Shown here one piece after another: positions 9,501-20,108 of a stretch of 40,056 nt of DNA. The stretch covers positions 15,111-55,166 of the forward strand of contig MU128938.1 of NCBI GenBank assembly GCA_014904985.1, written 5' to 3'. Under the pieces are notes generated by a model. The model did no database searches, was not told the DNA's origin, and saw nothing but the letters and a program-made list of their open reading frames with translations. The position numbers and the translations under genes are program-made. Positions within the stretch are counted from its first letter, which is position 1. Every line of letters starts with the position of its first letter. The stretch comes from Hydnum rufescens UP504 (taxonomy: Eukaryota > Basidiomycota > Agaricomycetes > Cantharellales > Hydnaceae).

Positions 9501-12500
9501 ATGCCAACCATCTTTAGATGGATTGGCGTCAACAATGGCCCAGGCTCAAATCCTGGGCCAATATCCGGTACCGCCCATCCTCCGGTTCAACCCTCTCTCG
9601 AGTCTGTGGCCTTTAGCAGCCCGGACGCGAAGCAATTTGGGATGGAGAATGTGCGCCCTCACGCCTCTTGTTTCTTTTCAAGTACTTATGGCCTCTCTCT
9701 CTTTAGTTTGGCGGCCATACATGGTACGATCACCCAGATGTTGCGCGTTATAAAGTGCTCCTAAATTAATGGTTTTTCACTGTTAATTTAGCTACGCTAA
9801 TTCTGTCCTTCAGGCTCTCTACTTTTGTCAGCCTTTCCGGGACCTTGTTTGTATGGCCCCTGATCGATTTCAAAGCGAGGCACAAAGCCACTCTGTGTCT
9901 CCAGCCCCAAGGCTGTCGGCCCCCGACTCTGCTCCCGAACCGTCCCCTCCGATTCCTTCTGCTCCCCCAACCCTGTTTTCTGCCTTACGCGCTCTTTATA
10001 TCCATATTTCGACACATCCCGCAACGAAGGGAACAATCTCCCCAACTTCATTTATCAACAAACTCAAGAAGGAGAACGAGATCTTCCGGAGTAGCATGCA
10101 CCAGGACGCGCACGAATTTCTAAATTATCTCTTGAATAAGATTGTAGAGGACCTTGAAGCCGATCTGAAAGACGCCAAGGAAAGAGCTCAGCAAGACGAC
10201 CGTACGTACTGGCATTACCATGGATGAGAGGCGCTGGCCAATGACCACCTCACTTCAGTTTCTAAATCCATCAGCTCCTTGGCACCTTCGACTGATGCCT
10301 CACGGACCGATTCCTCCCCCTCGCAACCGACTTACTCGGGATTTTCTGCCCACCCCACACTAGTACAAACCCTATTTGAAGGGGTGCTGACCAATGAGAC
10401 TCGTTGCCTGACTTGCGAAACGGTAGGCAGTCGTCGCATGAGGCATGAGCTCTGTTTATATATCAATTTTTAGGTGTCTTCGCGAGACGAGTCCTTCCTC
10501 GATTTGTCAATTGATATCGAGCAGAACTCGAGCGTCACCGCGTGCCTTAGGCAGTTCAGTGCCAGCGAGATGTTATGTCAGAAGAACAAGTTCTTCTGTG
10601 ATTCATGCTGCGGTCTTCAGGAAGCCGAGAAGCGGTGAATTGTTCCTCTCTTTGACCCTGTACATTTTGTATCTCTAATTCCACGGTATGCTCTGTAGGA
10701 TGAAGATCAAGACCCTACCCAACGTACTAGCACTTCACTTGAAACGATTCAAGCTGCTGCCTGATGAGGATAAATATGTCAAGCTGGCATATCGTGTGGC
10801 TTTTCCTCTCGAGCTTCGGTTGTTCAACACTGTCGACGACGCCGAAGATCCTGACCGATTATACCGTCTATTTTCCATCGTTGTCCATATTGGAGGGTGA
10901 GTGTGGCGATCTTATCACAGCTGATCAATACATCACTGATGTTGAGGATCAGGGGTCCGCATCACGGACATTATGTCACTATCGTCAAAGCATATGGTGA
11001 AGTGTGGCGTGTGTTCGACGACGACACCGTATATCCAATACCCGAGAGTGACATCCCGAGATATTTTGGTGATGCTCCTGCGGGGGCAGGGTATGTTCTA
11101 TTTTATCAGGCGGCAGACTTAAACCCAGAGGCGCTAGGTTTGAGCCCCAAGGCTGCCCCCACACCTGGTCATATGGAGACAGCGACGAGTCCTAACACTA
11201 CCATTGCGGAGTCTCCCTTATCTGTATCCTCCAGTTCAGAGTCATCGGCTTCTCTCACGAGAGTCCCGGATCCTGCTCCTGTCGGCACCCCTGATCCGTC
11301 CTTACTTCCACCCTCTGCAGTGCCGAGCTCAGCGCCGCCCCGACTTACTGCTCCTCCTAGCGCTCCACTCCGCCACCTTCTAACTCACCTTCTTTGCCTC
11401 CCCGACGGTCATCGACGCTGGCCGCAACGCATTCCAACGGAAGTACATCCTTCTTTCGGTCGTTCAGAACAGCATCCGGACGACCTCAATCTAGTCACGG
11501 AGCATCTCACTATGGATCTTCTGCTGGTCCTCCGATCCCCCTTCCGGTGTCCCAACCGGAGAAGGATAAAGAACGAGAAAGGGAAAAAGAGAAAGATAAG
11601 GCACCCTCTAACGGCGGCGGCTGGTTTTCCCGTGTAAAGCGGAAAGATAGTACATCTACGATCACATCAGCGGTGTTGGCTACAGTTGTTAACGGAGCCT
11701 TCGATCCCTCTTCAAAATCTCTTCGGCGTTCTCAAGCGTCAGATAAGGGCCTTTCAAATGTCGAGATTGAGCCTCTACCATCTCCCAGAAGGTCAATACA
11801 TCGCCCAAAAACAGCACCAGGTGGTTATCAGGAATCGCCTCCAATTTCACCCATCAAACACTCCTTTGATGTGCCCAGCACTCCCAATAATGTCCCCAGC
11901 GTGAGTAATGGAAGGATGAAAACCCCATCCACCCACCTCTCCCTTCATCTGTCCCTTCTTCAAGGGACCGACAGCGGACACTCCCTATATCATCCCCAGA
12001 ACGCAAAGTCCACACCTCCATCGGTAAGGTCGACATTCCGACGTCTCCTGCAAATCGCCGGACTACAGGTAAGGATGATGGATCGCCCATATCAGCGTCC
12101 GATGCATTGGCAGTTCCTCGACCACCACGTCGAGCAAATACGGTAGTGCATACTCGCAACACATCTTTCGGAGATTCGACTCCACGTTCCCCAGCCTCAT
12201 CATCTTTTGGGACTACGAACTCGCTCAGTGGCCCCACTTCCCCGCCTGTGCGACCCATAGGCACCGACGTTCTTTTGTCGCCATTGCTCCCCTCTAATAC
12301 GTCCATTGGTGGCTTTCCAACGGCGCCCACAAAACTTACACGTTCCTTAGATAAATCATTTGGAATCGCTCCACCATCGTCCCCACAAAGTACGTACGTC
12401 GGGGGTTCACCATCATCCCCTCCCCGCCCGTCGAATACACATATCCCTGGCATTTCATCGCCTTCTGTACGTCCCCATGGCCCGCGTACTGGCGGCAACC

Positions 12501-12820
12501 CAGCCCCATATGGCTCGACATATATGCCCTCCCTGTTTGCTTCTGCGGTGTCAAGCGCGCCAGCCTCGCCGGCCAGTAAAGAGGCGACAGTGGTGAAGCG
12601 AGCTTCACGTAAACTGAGCTTTACTGGAAGCTTGTTCGGGGGGTGGGGAAGAGATAAAGATAAGGATAAAGACCATTATCCAAACGGGAGAGAGAGAGAG
12701 AAAGGGCGCACGCAAGACGCGAGGCCACAATCCATGCATTTTAATCAGCCACGACCTTCAACTTCGTCTATTGAGGCTGCACGAAGGAATGGTTCCGGGA
12801 CCGGGATGAATGGCCACTAA
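9501..12820 (+). CDS. Ubiquitin-specific protease, USP12/USP46 (yeast Ubp9/Ubp13) type
   Basis: Cysteine protease that removes ubiquitin. Nine exons: 9501-9650, 9707-9723, 9792-10201, 10259-10422, 10474-10634, 10699-10896, 10953-11319, 11361-11900, 11975-12820; all phases fit and give about 950 residues. Exon 2 has 17 nt and ends inside the catalytic Cys codon; exon 3 continues [19 protein letters not shown]. The finger region has RCLTCET and FFCDSC. The His box is [15 protein letters not shown], followed by [12 protein letters not shown] and GYVLFYQ. The domain ends near residue 400; the remaining 550 residues are Ser/Pro-rich with charged [13 protein letters not shown] and GRDKDKDKD stretches, a long disordered tail. 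The catalytic box reads MEN-FGGHTC-Y where the family has N-x-GNTC-Y, one residue longer. The start is the ATG before FRWIGVNNG; junctions at 11320 and 11901 inside the tail are less certain. In other organisms this family works with WD-repeat activators. Confidence 0.9.
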
Positions 12821-12842
12821 ATTCAGCCCTTGATTTGTTTAC

Positions 12843-12866
12843 TTTTTTTTTTTTTTTTTAAAAAAC
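12843..12866. repeat. Poly-T/poly-A tract after the deubiquitinase gene
   Basis: A run of 18 T followed by 6 A lies about 25 bases after the stop codon, within the likely 3' UTR. It may belong to the transcription end region. The space from 12821 to 13155 separates two convergent genes, the deubiquitinase (+) and Exo84 (-), and shows no gene. Confidence 0.6.
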
Positions 12867-13155
12867 ACTTTCACCCTGACGATAGAGTTGCACTGCAAGC
12901 ATAAGCTTCCCTCTTTCCAGTTGTTTTCTTTTTAAATGTATGGACTTTTGTCATGTATGTTCATCTGCTGGACGGTGGTGACCACCGGTACAGCACTATA
13001 CCGATGTAATCCTTTCGTGTCCTAATTAAAAAACATCGGAGTTCAAAATCGCACATGTAGTATAAATTCCAGGGGGACGACATTCCCCTCAACCAGAGAC
13101 ACGTGAGGGTAAATAAAGCGTGATTTTGCTTTGAGGAAGCTCTTGTTCAGACACG

Positions 13156-15706
13156 TCACTCAAGGGCAGTTGGGGGGCGATCTCTCGACCGAGGGGGTGC
13201 CGGACCTCTTGGCGGACGGGGACGGGATGCTTGACCTGTGACTCCAGAAGCGGAAGGCGATAAGGGAGGTGCAAGATTGGCCAAGGCCGAAAACGACGAA
13301 GATTGAGGTGGTCGAGGTGATGTCGGTGTCGGTGAATCAAGTTCGATATCAAAACGCGAAGCCGCAGGGTTAATGGATATGCCGGGGAGTGGTGGGGTGG
13401 CTTTCGAGCCCAAAACGCCTTTCTTGGGGATCACCGAGGACGGTGGGGGGGTAACCAACTCCTCTAGGAGGTAGGTGAAGTTCATTCCGTTATCATGCAA
13501 TAACTATCACGACCAACAATCAATTATTATCCTTTATGGTTGAATGACAAGTGCCTACTCGTTTGCTTTGGGTTCGCATTGCCTGGAGGGAGTCTTCGAC
13601 ATCTTTCTCATCTAACGAGGAACCATATACTTGTCGTCTAAACATATTGGCGAAAGCCTCGATCTGTTCCTTCACCCATTGAACCAGCCCTACGGTGATG
13701 TACAGACGAAGTCAAAAAAAAATCACATTGTAGGGTATGCAAATTTTCTCCCACCTGAAGCCATATCATTCTCCTTAAAACTCGCAAGGTACCAATCCGC
13801 AGTGTGCTTGATACTCGTAAAGACCACTAGAGCAAGTTCAGAAACATAGACCGAAATCTCTCCCTCGAATCCAATCATCCTCGTTCGCTTCCGTATCAGC
13901 CCCGTGCGGGCGGCCAGGAAAGCGTCTCTGGCTGCTGTCCCTTGATTGAGTCGAAGGAGGAGAGATGTAAGGTGGATAACTCCACTCTTTCGGAGAGACG
14001 CATCTGACAGTGCATGTAGAAGGGCAGTTATGAGGGAAGACGTGAGAGGTGAGAGTTTGGGACCCAACGCAGGCAACGAGCCCGACAAACTTTGGCCTAG
14101 GGACGCAACTTAGACGAATTCAAGATACCCTATGTGCGATCCTACCTTTATCCACCAGCTCAATAGCCTCATCCCAGCGTCGAAGAGCAATCGCGACCGA
14201 GAGATCGTCTATTAAATCACCAATCCACTTGGCATCCAGTTCAGATTTTTCTGCCGCGCTGCCGCTGGTAGAGAGGGTCAGATAACTAGGTATCGGTGGG
14301 ACAGGTGGAGCAGGAACAGGATCAACCCCGCCGTATAGTGACATCCGCTGGGGTGACTAATGTTTAGAGTTGTATCAGCACTATAGGACGACAGTACTTA
14401 CGTCCCCCGAGGCCCAAAGGCTCCTCCGTCGTTCATGCTCTCCTTCGCGTTCTTTCCGCCTCCTGGCAGCCAGCTCCTCTGCGGCATTTTTGAATGCCGC
14501 CAATAAGGATTTCTTGTCGGAAGTCTTGTCGCATCGATATACGTAGGATTCTTTCCCCCGCCGAACTCGGAACGCACGCGAGACATCTATATGGCATTCA
14601 GCATCACAGGGACACGAAATTTGAGGAGTCACAACGCACCCTGGGAGTCCTTCATGTCAAGTAAGGTGATCTCGTTTAATGGCCAACACCTTTCCGCGAC
14701 GAGTTTACCCCCCTCTCCAGTTCTTCGTTTCCGCCGTTTGGAAACAAGTAATGAATCATCAAGAAGAACGAAATGCACAGCATATTCGACTTTATATGTG
14801 GCCGCATTCAGACTCCAAGAATTCTCCGTTTCTGATATGATATGGCGGCCAGGGATAGCCGGCACGAACTTGGAGGAGCCCTCTATCGTATTGTGCAGAG
14901 TCGATATTTGGGTGGCATAAAGTTTTGCGAGATCGGCAACCGAGGACCTATTGGCTCTTCGTCGGTCTGTAACATAAATAAATGAATAAAAGTTAACGTG
15001 CTCCCGAGGAAGAATATTGACCCAACCTATTGAAGACGACGTTGTTTCCTCAATACTCAAGAGAGTGGGCAAGCTTTTCCACTCGGACAATCCTTCCTTG
15101 AGTTCTAGCATATCATTCTCGAGCGTACTGATCTCCTTTGATATTAAAACGAATTCTTCATAGCTGCAAAGCCCGATAATTAAGCTTTTACCAAACCAAA
15201 ATAGAGATTCGAGCAGACTTTTGAAAGACGTTGCGCTGGAGGTCCGTGGACACCCCTGCTTTGGCTAACTCGAGAGATGATTGAAGTGTTTTAACCTCTG
15301 CTTCCGTAGAATTGGCTAGGGTGGTCTTGAGGTCTAGAGGAAAATGGAGTAAGTAGATCCAGTCAGATAAAGCACCACTTGACGGCTAATCAGATCGCGC
15401 ACAGGCGTCAGGATCGAAGTCTACCTGCTGCATTGCCGCAAGATCGACCAAAGTAGCGCTTGACTTTGTATCTCTTCGACCATAGTTGGATATATCCTCA
15501 ACATCACGAGCGGTAGATATTACGTGAATAGGGAGGGCCGGGACGTCTGGGATGCTGGTGGGTTCAGGTAGGTCTGCATACCGCGTGGACATGCGCTTCT
15601 TGATCTTGTCGTCGACTCGAGATTTACGGGCGTCTTTGCCTCGCTTCAGAGTATTCTTTGGAACCCTTGTGGCCGTAGCCTGGGTCTTTTTCCGAAGCGA
15701 CTGCAT
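13156..15706 (-). CDS. EXO84: Exocyst complex component Exo84
   Basis: Subunit of the exocyst, the octameric complex that tethers secretory vesicles to the plasma membrane. Nine exons on the minus strand: 15706-15403, 15333-15219, 15163-15027, 14966-14640, 14586-14402, 14356-14146, 14096-13755, 13689-13559, 13503-13156. All phases fit, giving about 699 residues with no internal stop. Start MQSLRKKTQA; the Vps51/Exo84 helical region is formed over exons 1-3 (TLANSTEAEVKTLQSSLELA, NVFQNYEEFVLISKEIS). A PH-like domain follows (GRHIISETENSWSLN, VHFVLLDDSLLVSKRRKR, CWPLNEITLLDMKDSQD). The C-terminal helical part includes WDEAIELVDKG and LVQWVKEQIEAFANMFRRQV. The last exon is a Pro/Ser-rich tail. 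It is convergent with the deubiquitinase and head-to-head with the Dph4-like gene. Confidence 0.92.
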
Positions 15707-15880
15707 CGAGCAGAATATTGATTCGAATTGTGCGTTACGTGCGGCGCGATTGCGGCACTTACCGAACTTGACCCAACCAAGTGGGCTTATAATTCGTGAG
15801 CTTCTTCCGCCTCAGTTCTGCTCAGCTCCGGCAGCTCATCAGATTCCTCAAAGGACTGCATCAACCTGGCGCCAGGCCGT

Positions 15881-16358
15881 GATTTGTATCAAGTTCTCCA
15901 CATATCGCGCTCTGCCTCATTTGCAGAAGTGAAAGCAGCCTACCACCGTGGTCTTCTGCTGTACCATCCGGACAAAGTGCATGCCAACGGCCAACACAAT
16001 GAAGTTCTGAACAACGCATCAGTCCCGGAAGATGACCGACCCTCTGTTTCTCTCATTCGCGACGCTTATATGACCCTATCAAATGCTGCATCTCCGAGCG
16101 ACATACGATGCTACCCTGCGGTCGAGTGCAAACACTACACCTTCAGCTGCTCAGCGACCGGCGGAAGTGGTCTCGCTAGAAGAATTCATGTCTGATGATC
16201 ATCGGGAGGACGAGCAATCTCATTCATGGACCCATCCTTGTAGGTGTGGATCAATCTATCGGATCACCGAGGAGCAGATGGACAAAGATATACATCTTAT
16301 CGGCTGTCAAGGGTGTTCCGAGGTGGTGTGGGTAGGCTACGAAGCCGTTGATGAATAA
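15881..16358 (+). CDS. DPH4: Dph4-like J-domain protein, frame broken and start missing
   Basis: Dph4 is a J-domain co-chaperone with a CSL zinc finger needed for diphthamide synthesis on eEF2. The J domain starts at DLYQVLHISRSASFAEVK and includes the HPD motif (LLLYHPDKVH). Further on, SLIRDAYMTLSNAAS and RATYDATL are the last J-domain helix but lie in different frames: the run TCTCCGAG at 16091-16098 carries one base too many. No intron fits. The CSL finger follows with both cysteine pairs, CRCGSIYRITEEQ and GCQGC, ending in YEAVDE. No ATG occurs between Exo84's start at 15706 and the J domain, and the frame is closed by a TGA near 15799. Either an upstream start exon antisense to Exo84 exists, or the sequence has errors, or the gene is decaying. 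The coordinates begin at the first residue that aligns with the family. Confidence 0.72.
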
Positions 16359-16472
16359 TGCACCACACTTTCCGAGAATCTCAACGCCAGCAGAGCCTCG
16401 GTTGTGTATCGGAATTAGTTGTGGATAGTAGCCATGGTCATGAATTATGATAGACATTCCAGCTCGAGGGCA

Positions 16473-17112
16473 TCATAAAGCAACCGCCTTCCCCGCAGCT
16501 TTCTTTTCTTGCGTTTGCTGTTGTATTCCCTGTGCTGCGGCTTGGATCTCAACAATCTGTTAAGTGCTGCGTGAGCTATTCAGGAGATGCAGATATTTAA
16601 GGAACTTGCGTGCCTCCGTCTTCTTTTTCTCCGATTTCTCTGACAATTCCTTTAGTTGCTTCTCCACACGCACACTTCGCGGCATGGCAGTATGAGTAGA
16701 GACGATCACATTAAAAGGCCTCGGAACGCACATATCACCCTTGATATAGTCCAGGCGTTTTGCCACATTAACTTTGGCCTCTGCTTGCTCTTGAGGGACA
16801 AGGACAGGACCGATGAGTTTGTAGACGGTGTTTTCTGGCTTCAGCTTATTAAATTCCTGGTGCCCAGTATGCATTTTCAAGTCAACATCAGGAGAAATAG
16901 GGTTCGTTATGATCATTGTCGCGCCTTTAGAACAGAATCGTTTTCCGACAACTGAGCATCTAGACGTTGACGGACCTCCACAGCCGAAGAGAGTTCTGCA
17001 AGACAAAATAAGCCCACGACGACGTAAATCCGCAAGTTCACGCAGCACAACCATCTTGAAGTTTCTGATATTCCGAAGATGCAGCTTGTAGGCGAATCTC
17101 CAGAGACTCCAT
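16473..17112 (-). CDS. PFD6: Prefoldin subunit 6 (beta-type)
   Basis: Subunit of the hexameric cytosolic chaperone that hands actin and tubulin to the chaperonin. Five exons: 17112-17052, 16995-16925, 16856-16732, 16674-16614, 16556-16473; about 133 residues, the normal size. The protein reads as a coiled-coil arm (MESLEIRLQAASSEYQKLQ, EVRQRLDAQLSEN), the beta-hairpin core (PENTVYKLIGPVLVPQEQAE), and a second coil (RVEKQLKELSEKSEKKKTE, then IVEIQAAAQG). Two of the four introns begin with GC rather than GT (16924 and 16613), yet splice to the exact family sequence. It is convergent with the Dph4-like gene (stops about 115 bp apart) and divergent from VTI1 with 65 bp between start codons. Confidence 0.92.
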
Positions 17113-17177
17113 TTTTGGAGAGGTGTTACGGAAACAGCCGAATTTAAAATTACTACCAAGAGCACCTAATATTCTGG
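17113..17177. promoter_or_regulatory. 65-bp shared divergent promoter region of PFD6 and VTI1
   Basis: Only 65 bp separate the two ATG codons (17112 on minus, 17178 on plus), and both gene models are firm. The promoters and 5' UTRs must therefore overlap this segment or reach into the neighbouring coding sequence. An AT-rich patch (AATTTAAAATTACTA) lies in the middle. No classical TATA box can be claimed. Confidence 0.6.
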
Positions 17178-18174
17178 ATGGATACATCTCCAACCGCCCT
17201 CTTCGACTCGTATGAACAAGATTTTAATCAAATCCTATCCTCTGTCCGAAGCAAACTTGATGGCGAGGCCAAGGAGCAGAAAGGTGGTATGTGATATTTG
17301 ATGATATGTGCGCAGTCGCGGCGTAAGTGACCATCCATGCGAATCAAACAGAACAGCGGAAGGCGACGTTGAGGCGCGTAGACATGGAAGTCGAGGAGGC
17401 AGATGAGATTGTGCGCCTATTGCTACCCCCAGTTCTCTTTGTTGGCTCGACACCTTGCTTATTCCAAGTGCTCAGGTCTCTCAAATGGAGGTTGAAATAC
17501 AAGGCATGCCACAGTCTGTCAAGGCACAGTATCAGGGTCGAGTGCGGACAGGAAAGGTTGAGCTCTCTAGGCTTCGGGCGCAAGCCGTAAGTGCCGGATT
17601 GTTAAGTCTCGAGTGTCTCCATTGTTCACTAGCGTAACGTTTCGGGTCCCAGAAAGAGCTCCATTTGTCGGCTTCGCGCGCGGAACTGTTGGGCTCAGCT
17701 TCATTTGCTGCATCTTCTGGCTCGCTTGATGATGACTTCGGATCGTCGCAAAGAACTCGGCTACTCCAAGGCACCCAAACTCTGGCTGATAGTACCAAGC
17801 GGCTACAAGACAGCCATCGGATAGCACTAGAGACCGAAGATGTAGGCGCAGATATCTTAAGAAATCTACACATCCAACGAGAAGGCATCGTTCGCACGCG
17901 AGATACGGTACGTTCTTTAGTAACGGTGTTGTGTTGTCACTATACATATTGTCGACCTTTAGCTGCAAGAAGCCGATTCGAGTATCAACAGGGCTTCAGG
18001 GACGTTGAAAAAAATGATTCGTCGGTATGCACCTCAATCAATTGTCGATCCCTTATTTTTATTAAAATCCCCCCTCTAAGGATGTACCAGCAGCGGGTAG
18101 TAACTGGAGTGATCATCATTATTTTGCTATTCCTTATTGGCTTCATTCTGTGGCACAAGCTTAGCCCCCAGTGA
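17178..18174 (+). CDS. VTI1: v-SNARE Vti1
   Basis: Tail-anchored Qb-SNARE for Golgi, endosome and vacuole fusion. Six exons: 17178-17286, 17352-17410, 17476-17586, 17653-17907, 17963-18024, 18081-18174; all phases fit, about 229 residues, the usual length. The N-terminal Vti1 domain starts MDTSPTALFDSYEQDFNQIL and continues GEQRKATLRRVDMEVEEADE and KAQYQGRVRTGKVELSRL. The SNARE helix follows (STKRLQDSHRIALETEDVG, ILRNLHIQREGIVRTRDTL). The central Gln-layer residue is not mapped exactly. The C-terminus is a single membrane anchor (VVTGVIIIILLFLIGFILW) followed by HKLSPQ. It starts 65 bp from the divergent prefoldin gene. Confidence 0.93.
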
Positions 18175-20108
18175 TCGCTCTCTACGATTCTTCTAACATC
18201 AACGTGACACGACCTGTACCCTTCCGTTGAATTTAGATCGAGTAGGCCTTATTTGCGATCGTATCATTGGACGAGTTCCTTGTCCCCCTGTGGCCCGATT
18301 CCCCACGATGAACTGTGCTGTGCAGGTCCCGTCGACGGTGCACTCTTCATAGCTATTGAAAACCTCAATGCCATTGATGCTGGATCATTGCACTCCTCAC
18401 TGCTTGAGTACTGAACCCCCGCTCGTAAATTGGGTGCGTCGTGAAAGTATGACAGTGATACGCGGGCATCGGTGGCGAACACCATGGTGCAGCCACAAGT
18501 AGTATAGCCGTCAGTGATGCAAAGTCCCCCAGAGCGACCCTTCGAAGCTATCGTGACTGGCTGCTGTAGGAATCATCTCCATAACGCGGTGGATTGAATA
18601 TATGGCTACACAACACAAGACGGTGCGCGCGCAAAGTTCGTTGAGAGGAGGTTAGAACCCTGTTCCAGAGGCCAGTCGCTAGTCTCGTTACGAGACTAAC
18701 CAGTCGCAATGAATCAGGAAAGAACCAGTCTTCGCCGGCGGTCACGATCACAGCCTCAGCAACTTGTTTCACAGCTCAAAGGAGCGTTACAAGCTGCTAT
18801 CGGCCAAGACTGGGGAATTCGAAAATGTCAACTACAGAAATTGCGCCAAAAAAGCTTGTTCTGGACGAGTTCCATGCCATAGTGCCACTCTTTGTCGAGC
18901 CGCTACTCCTCTGATTTGCTCTGGTTTGCAGAGGGTGTTGACACTTTGGCGTACGCGAAGGGTGAGCTGTCAGTTGTCACCCTGGGGCCACTTCAAAGTA
19001 TGCCTGAATGGGTGTTCCACAAGATTTATTACTACTGTAGGGTTGCCGTATCGATTCCCTATGAGTTGTACTGTATTCCCTAAGAGAAGAATCCTGTGAA
19101 AAATACAGAGTCGTCGAGGAGATAGCACATGGTCGGCGGGTGCCGGAGCCCTTACATAAGACGTAGGTACACGACGGATTATGCCTCGAGATGTGTACGC
19201 TATGGGTGAGAAGAAAGGCCCAGTTCTCGCGAGTAGAGATATGTGATCCAAGGGCCTCGTTTGCCTTACGAAAAACGTATCAGATTATCCCTCATGATTC
19301 AATGATCTTCGGCAATGGTATGTGGGTGTAATATCTAATAACAACAAGTGCTACGGGAGGCTCATCTCGAGTACAGGTCGCGTGTGGTGGGAAGTCCGAA
19401 CCGACAGCTCCACCTGCTCTGTGCATATGTGCTAGTATGAGCCGGTGAATTTACACGTTTAGATTATGTATCGCTGCCTTCCAACGTCTCGTCCGCATTC
19501 CCTCTCGGATGTTGTGGTATCTTCGTCGGCTTTCATTTCTGTCAGTGGAATCATAGCATCACAATCCAAGTAGATCCGAATTTTTTGGCAATCGTGTAGC
19601 AATGCCACGCCCTCAATTCCCTCCACGCAATGACCAACAATGTGATTGGAATCCCCGGAGACCGCGGAGAACACTTTTCATATTTTCCTTCGGACCACGG
19701 TTTCCTCGCTGACTCGATTGAGAATGGATTATGTCTGTGTTCCAGAAAGGGCAACATGCGGAGCCACGTAGGCATTGATACCTGCCATCAACCGATTTGC
19801 ATTCTTATCCTCAGCAGAGGTTCACACACGTGACCCTTTACATTCAAGCCTCCTCTGGAGTGCCTGATCGTCAGTCTTGGACCATGAGTGAGTTGCCCCG
19901 TTTTGAATCCCCAGGATCCGCATGTTGCGGAAATTCCAAGATGTAAACGAGATTTTGGACGAAAAGACCGACTGGATTTCTCGGAACATGTCTCTACGGC
20001 TACCCCTCATTTCCCCACTGTTGCTTACATAATAATGCCCTTTCTCTCGTGCTGGGGCCAATTATATAGACAAGGGCCTTGGGAGGCTTCCTGCATCTTT
20101 ACGAATCA
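18175..20108. other. Gene-poor stretch with unexplained open fragments
   Basis: No gene model is supported. Two fragments look more protein-like than chance. One at 18825-19083 on the plus strand begins with ATG (MSTTEIAPKKLVLDEFHAIV) and continues in another frame (VVTLGPLQSMPEWVFHKIYY). One on the minus strand near 18370-18195 includes FNSYEECTVDGTCTAQFIVG. Neither matches a family I know and both are interrupted. They could be remnants of genes. Confidence 0.35.

Noticed and set aside
11320..11974. Frame changes in the deubiquitinase tail read as frameshifts
   Set aside because: Two GT-AG introns (11320-11360 and 11901-11974) remove them in phase; the first is short, so modest doubt remains.
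15552..15932. Plus-strand 126-codon open frame over the Exo84 start
   Set aside because: It is antisense to Exo84 exon 1, resembles nothing, and runs in a different frame from the Dph4-like J domain.
19459..19775. Minus-strand open frames considered as a transposon protease fragment
   Set aside because: No catalytic motif or flanking repeat could be identified.
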